From: an uncultured Clostridia bacterium
GTDB lineage: Bacteria; Bacillota; Clostridia; Lachnospirales; Anaerotignaceae
Reading direction: 5' to 3'
DNA: 64,000 bases
Assembly: GCA_944383885.1 (NCBI GenBank)
Contig: CALWRF010000040.1
Location: 1-64,000, forward strand
The notes beneath the pieces were generated by a model that saw only the letters and a program-made list of their open reading frames with translations, was not told where the DNA came from and did no database searches. Every line of letters begins with the position of its first letter. Position 1 is the stretch's first letter. Below, piece after piece: positions 62,307 through 64,000 of the stretch. The position numbers and the translations under genes are program-made.

Positions 62307-64000
62307 TTACATCTCGCCTGCTGCAAGTTTTTTATATTTTTCAAGTCTTTCCTTAGCGTCAGATTCAGCCTTGGCAAAAAGTTCCTGTGCTAATTCAGGG
62401 AATGTTCTTAAAAGTGATGAATAACGAACTTCCCCTTTTATGAACTCTTGGAAATCGCCTTTTGGCTCTGGTGTAGAGTCAAGTATAAACGGATTTTTGC
62501 CCTCCGCTTTAAGAGACGGGTTAAATCTGTAGCAGTGCCAGTATCCTGCATCAACAGCCTTCTTAATTTCAAGCTGTGAGTAAGCCATTTTAATACCATG
62601 GTTGATACATGGCGCATAACCTATTATAAGTGAAGGACCCGGATAAGCTTCAGCCTCCATAAGGGCTTTAACAAGCTGTGCCTGATTAGCTCCCATTGCT
62701 ACCTGCGCTACATAAACATAGCCGTAGCTCATAGCCATCATGCCAAGGTCTTTCTTCCTTACTTTCTTACCGCTTGCGGCAAACTGAGCAACAGCGCCGG
62801 CAGGTGTAGCCTTTGATGACTGTCCGCCTGTATTAGAGTAAACTTCTGTATCAAATACAAATACGTTTACATCTTCTCCGGAAGCTAAAACGTGGTCAAG
62901 TCCGCCGTAGCCTATATCGTAAGCCCAGCCGTCGCCGCCGAATATCCACTGGCTCTTTTTAGCAAGCTGGTCTTTGTTTTTAAGGACATCGTTTATAATC
63001 TCCTGAGCCTCAGCATTTGCGCCGTTGTAGTCTTCAAGAAGCTCAATAAGCTCTGCTGTTGCTTTCTGGTTCTTCTCGCCGTCGTTCATTGTGGCAATCC
63101 ATTCGTCAACACGCTCTGCCATAACTTCACAGCCCTGAACGCTTCTGAGCTTTTCAAGCTGTGCTTTAAGCCTTTCCCTCATTTGTTTAACAGCAAGAGC
63201 CATACCAAGACCAAACTCAGCGTTATCCTCAAAAAGTGAGTTAGCCCATGCCGGACCATGACCCTTGTGGTTTGTTGTATAAGGTGTTGAAGGCGCGCTG
63301 CCGCCCCAGATTGAAGAACAGCCTGTTGCGTTTGCTATATACATTCTGTCGCCGAAAAGCTGTGTTATAAGCTTAGCGTAAGGTGTTTCGCCGCAGCCTG
63401 CGCATGCGCCGCTGAATTCAAGAAGCGGCTGAACAAACTGGCTGCCTTTAACTGAATTTTTAGCCATAACATTTTCTTTAACTGAAAGACTCATAGCGTA
63501 ATCCCAGTTAGCGGCTTCTTTCTCCTGTGTATAAGCCGGAACCATAGTAAGGGCTTTGCCAGGAGCAGGACATACACTGGCACAGCTTCCGCAGCCTAAA
63601 CAGTCAAGAGCTGAAACCTGTACTCTGAACTGGTAATTTTCAAGACCCTTGCCAATAGCTTTCTTTGTATCAAAGCCTTCAGGAGCGTTTTTAACCTCAT
63701 CTTCTGTAAGAAGGAAAGGACGAATTGCCGCATGAGGGCACACAAATGAGCACTGGTTGCACTGAACGCATTTTGTAACGTCCCACTTAGGAAGGTCTAC
63801 AGCAACGCCTCTCTTTTCGTAAGCGGCTGTGCCCTGTGGGAATGTACCGTCCTCGCGGCCTTTAAATGCGCTTACAGGAAGGCTGTCGCCTCTCTGTGCG
63901 TTAATAGGCTCAACAATGTTTTTAATAAACTCAGGAACTTCTTTCTTAGCGCCTGAATTTTCATCAACGGCGTTTTTCCAGCTTTCAGGAACTTCTACTT
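62307..64000 (-). CDS. nifJ: pyruvate:ferredoxin (flavodoxin) oxidoreductase, copy 2, 3' part
   Basis: C-terminal 564 or so residues of a second pyruvate:ferredoxin oxidoreductase; the start lies beyond base 64000. Visible are two 4Fe-4S motifs (CVQCNQCSFVC and CLGCGSCASVC), the cluster Cys in GACAGCGETPY, the thiamine-diphosphate region ANATGCSSIWGGSAPSTPY and IFGGDGWAYDIGYGGLDH, and a C-terminal stretch ending KLAAGEM. It is clearly paralogous to copy 1 but differs in many residues in the overlap, so it is not an assembly repeat. Confidence 0.97.
   Translation of the reverse strand, partial: VEVPESWKNAVDENSGAKKEVPEFIKNIVEPINAQRGDSLPVSAFKGREDGTFPQGTAAYEKRGVAVDLPKWDVTKCVQCNQCSFVCPHAAIRPFLLTEDEVKNAPEGFDTKKAIGKGLENYQFRVQVSALDCLGCGSCASVCPAPGKALTMVPAYTQEKEAANWDYAMSLSVKENVMAKNSVKGSQFVQPLLEFSGACAGCGETPYAKLITQLFGDRMYIANATGCSSIWGGSAPSTPYTTNHKGHGPAWANSLFEDNAEFGLGMALAVKQMRERLKAQLEKLRSVQGCEVMAERVDEWIATMNDGEKNQKATAELIELLEDYNGANAEAQEIINDVLKNKDQLAKKSQWIFGGDGWAYDIGYGGLDHVLASGEDVNVFVFDTEVYSNTGGQSSKATPAGAVAQFAASGKKVRKKDLGMMAMSYGYVYVAQVAMGANQAQLVKALMEAEAYPGPSLIIGYAPCINHGIKMAYSQLEIKKAVDAGYWHCYRFNPSLKAEGKNPFILDSTPEPKGDFQEFIKGEVRYSSLLRTFPELAQELFAKAESDAKERLEKYKKLAAGEM

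Noticed and set aside
1..64000. CRISPR arrays, rRNA genes, IS transposases
   Set aside because: No regularly spaced repeats, rRNA signatures or transposase motifs were found on either strand.

Overview
The window is AT-rich DNA from an anaerobic, endospore-forming Firmicute, most likely a Clostridia (Lachnospiraceae-like) bacterium. The signs are two pyruvate:ferredoxin oxidoreductase genes, spoIIR, a gerABC-type germination operon, a SleB-like cortex hydrolase, a GerMN protein, strong AGGAGG-type ribosome sites, and TPP and cobalamin riboswitches. Species cannot be set from sequence reading alone.

Layout. 1-2509: 5' part of a leftward nifJ. 2956-6921: leftward LRR / VWA-metallopeptidase-like / MoxR ATPase operon. 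7018-11376: HAD phosphatase, MsrAB, aminotransferase and an unknown coiled-coil protein. 11484-20904: a leftward block with an amino-acid/dicarboxylate symporter, an RmlD-like reductase, sporulation and germination genes (sleB-like, spoIIR, gerC, gerB, gerA), a TolC-family protein and a copper-amine-oxidase-N-domain protein.

The most striking feature is at 21098-37371. A PdaB-type polysaccharide deacetylase gene is split in two by a 15.5 kb element. The 5' part (178 codons) ends at 21631 and the 3' part (80 codons) starts at 37129. Joining them at a shared GA dinucleotide restores one 258-residue frame reading through ...WDV-DSLDW.... A large serine recombinase gene lies just inside the right junction. 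The element ends joined together give 10-base perfect inverted arms around GA (an attP-like site), and the joined gene gives symmetric TCCAGT/ACTGGA arms around GA (an attB-like site). This is the architecture of the sigK skin and related sporulation-gene interrupting elements, but in a deacetylase gene and with non-phage cargo: a MarR-controlled RND efflux pump, a TPP-riboswitch thiY/M20 hydrolase pair, a two-gene chromate transporter, a B12-riboswitch cbiMNQO cobalt importer, a HAD phosphatase and small unknown genes. Excision during sporulation is an inference.

37372-46503: a possible small RNA or leader before a small XRE regulator, then a compact leftward operon comEA / response regulator / histidine kinase / GerMN / comEC / holA, then a DacF-type carboxypeptidase. 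46634-54833: tRNA-Gly(CCC), a radical SAM protein, and an accessory region with AraC, EamA and DUF2000 genes between 27-base direct repeats, a decayed XRE/zinc-ribbon gene, and a MarR / MFS / GNAT / Vat-like group that looks like drug resistance. 54979-59570: a two-component system divergent from a three-gene lantibiotic/bacitracin-immunity-type ABC transporter (Cpr/Bcr-like). 59687-62031: DUF4173, YozG-like HTH and DUF2975 genes. 62307-64000: 3' part of a second nifJ.
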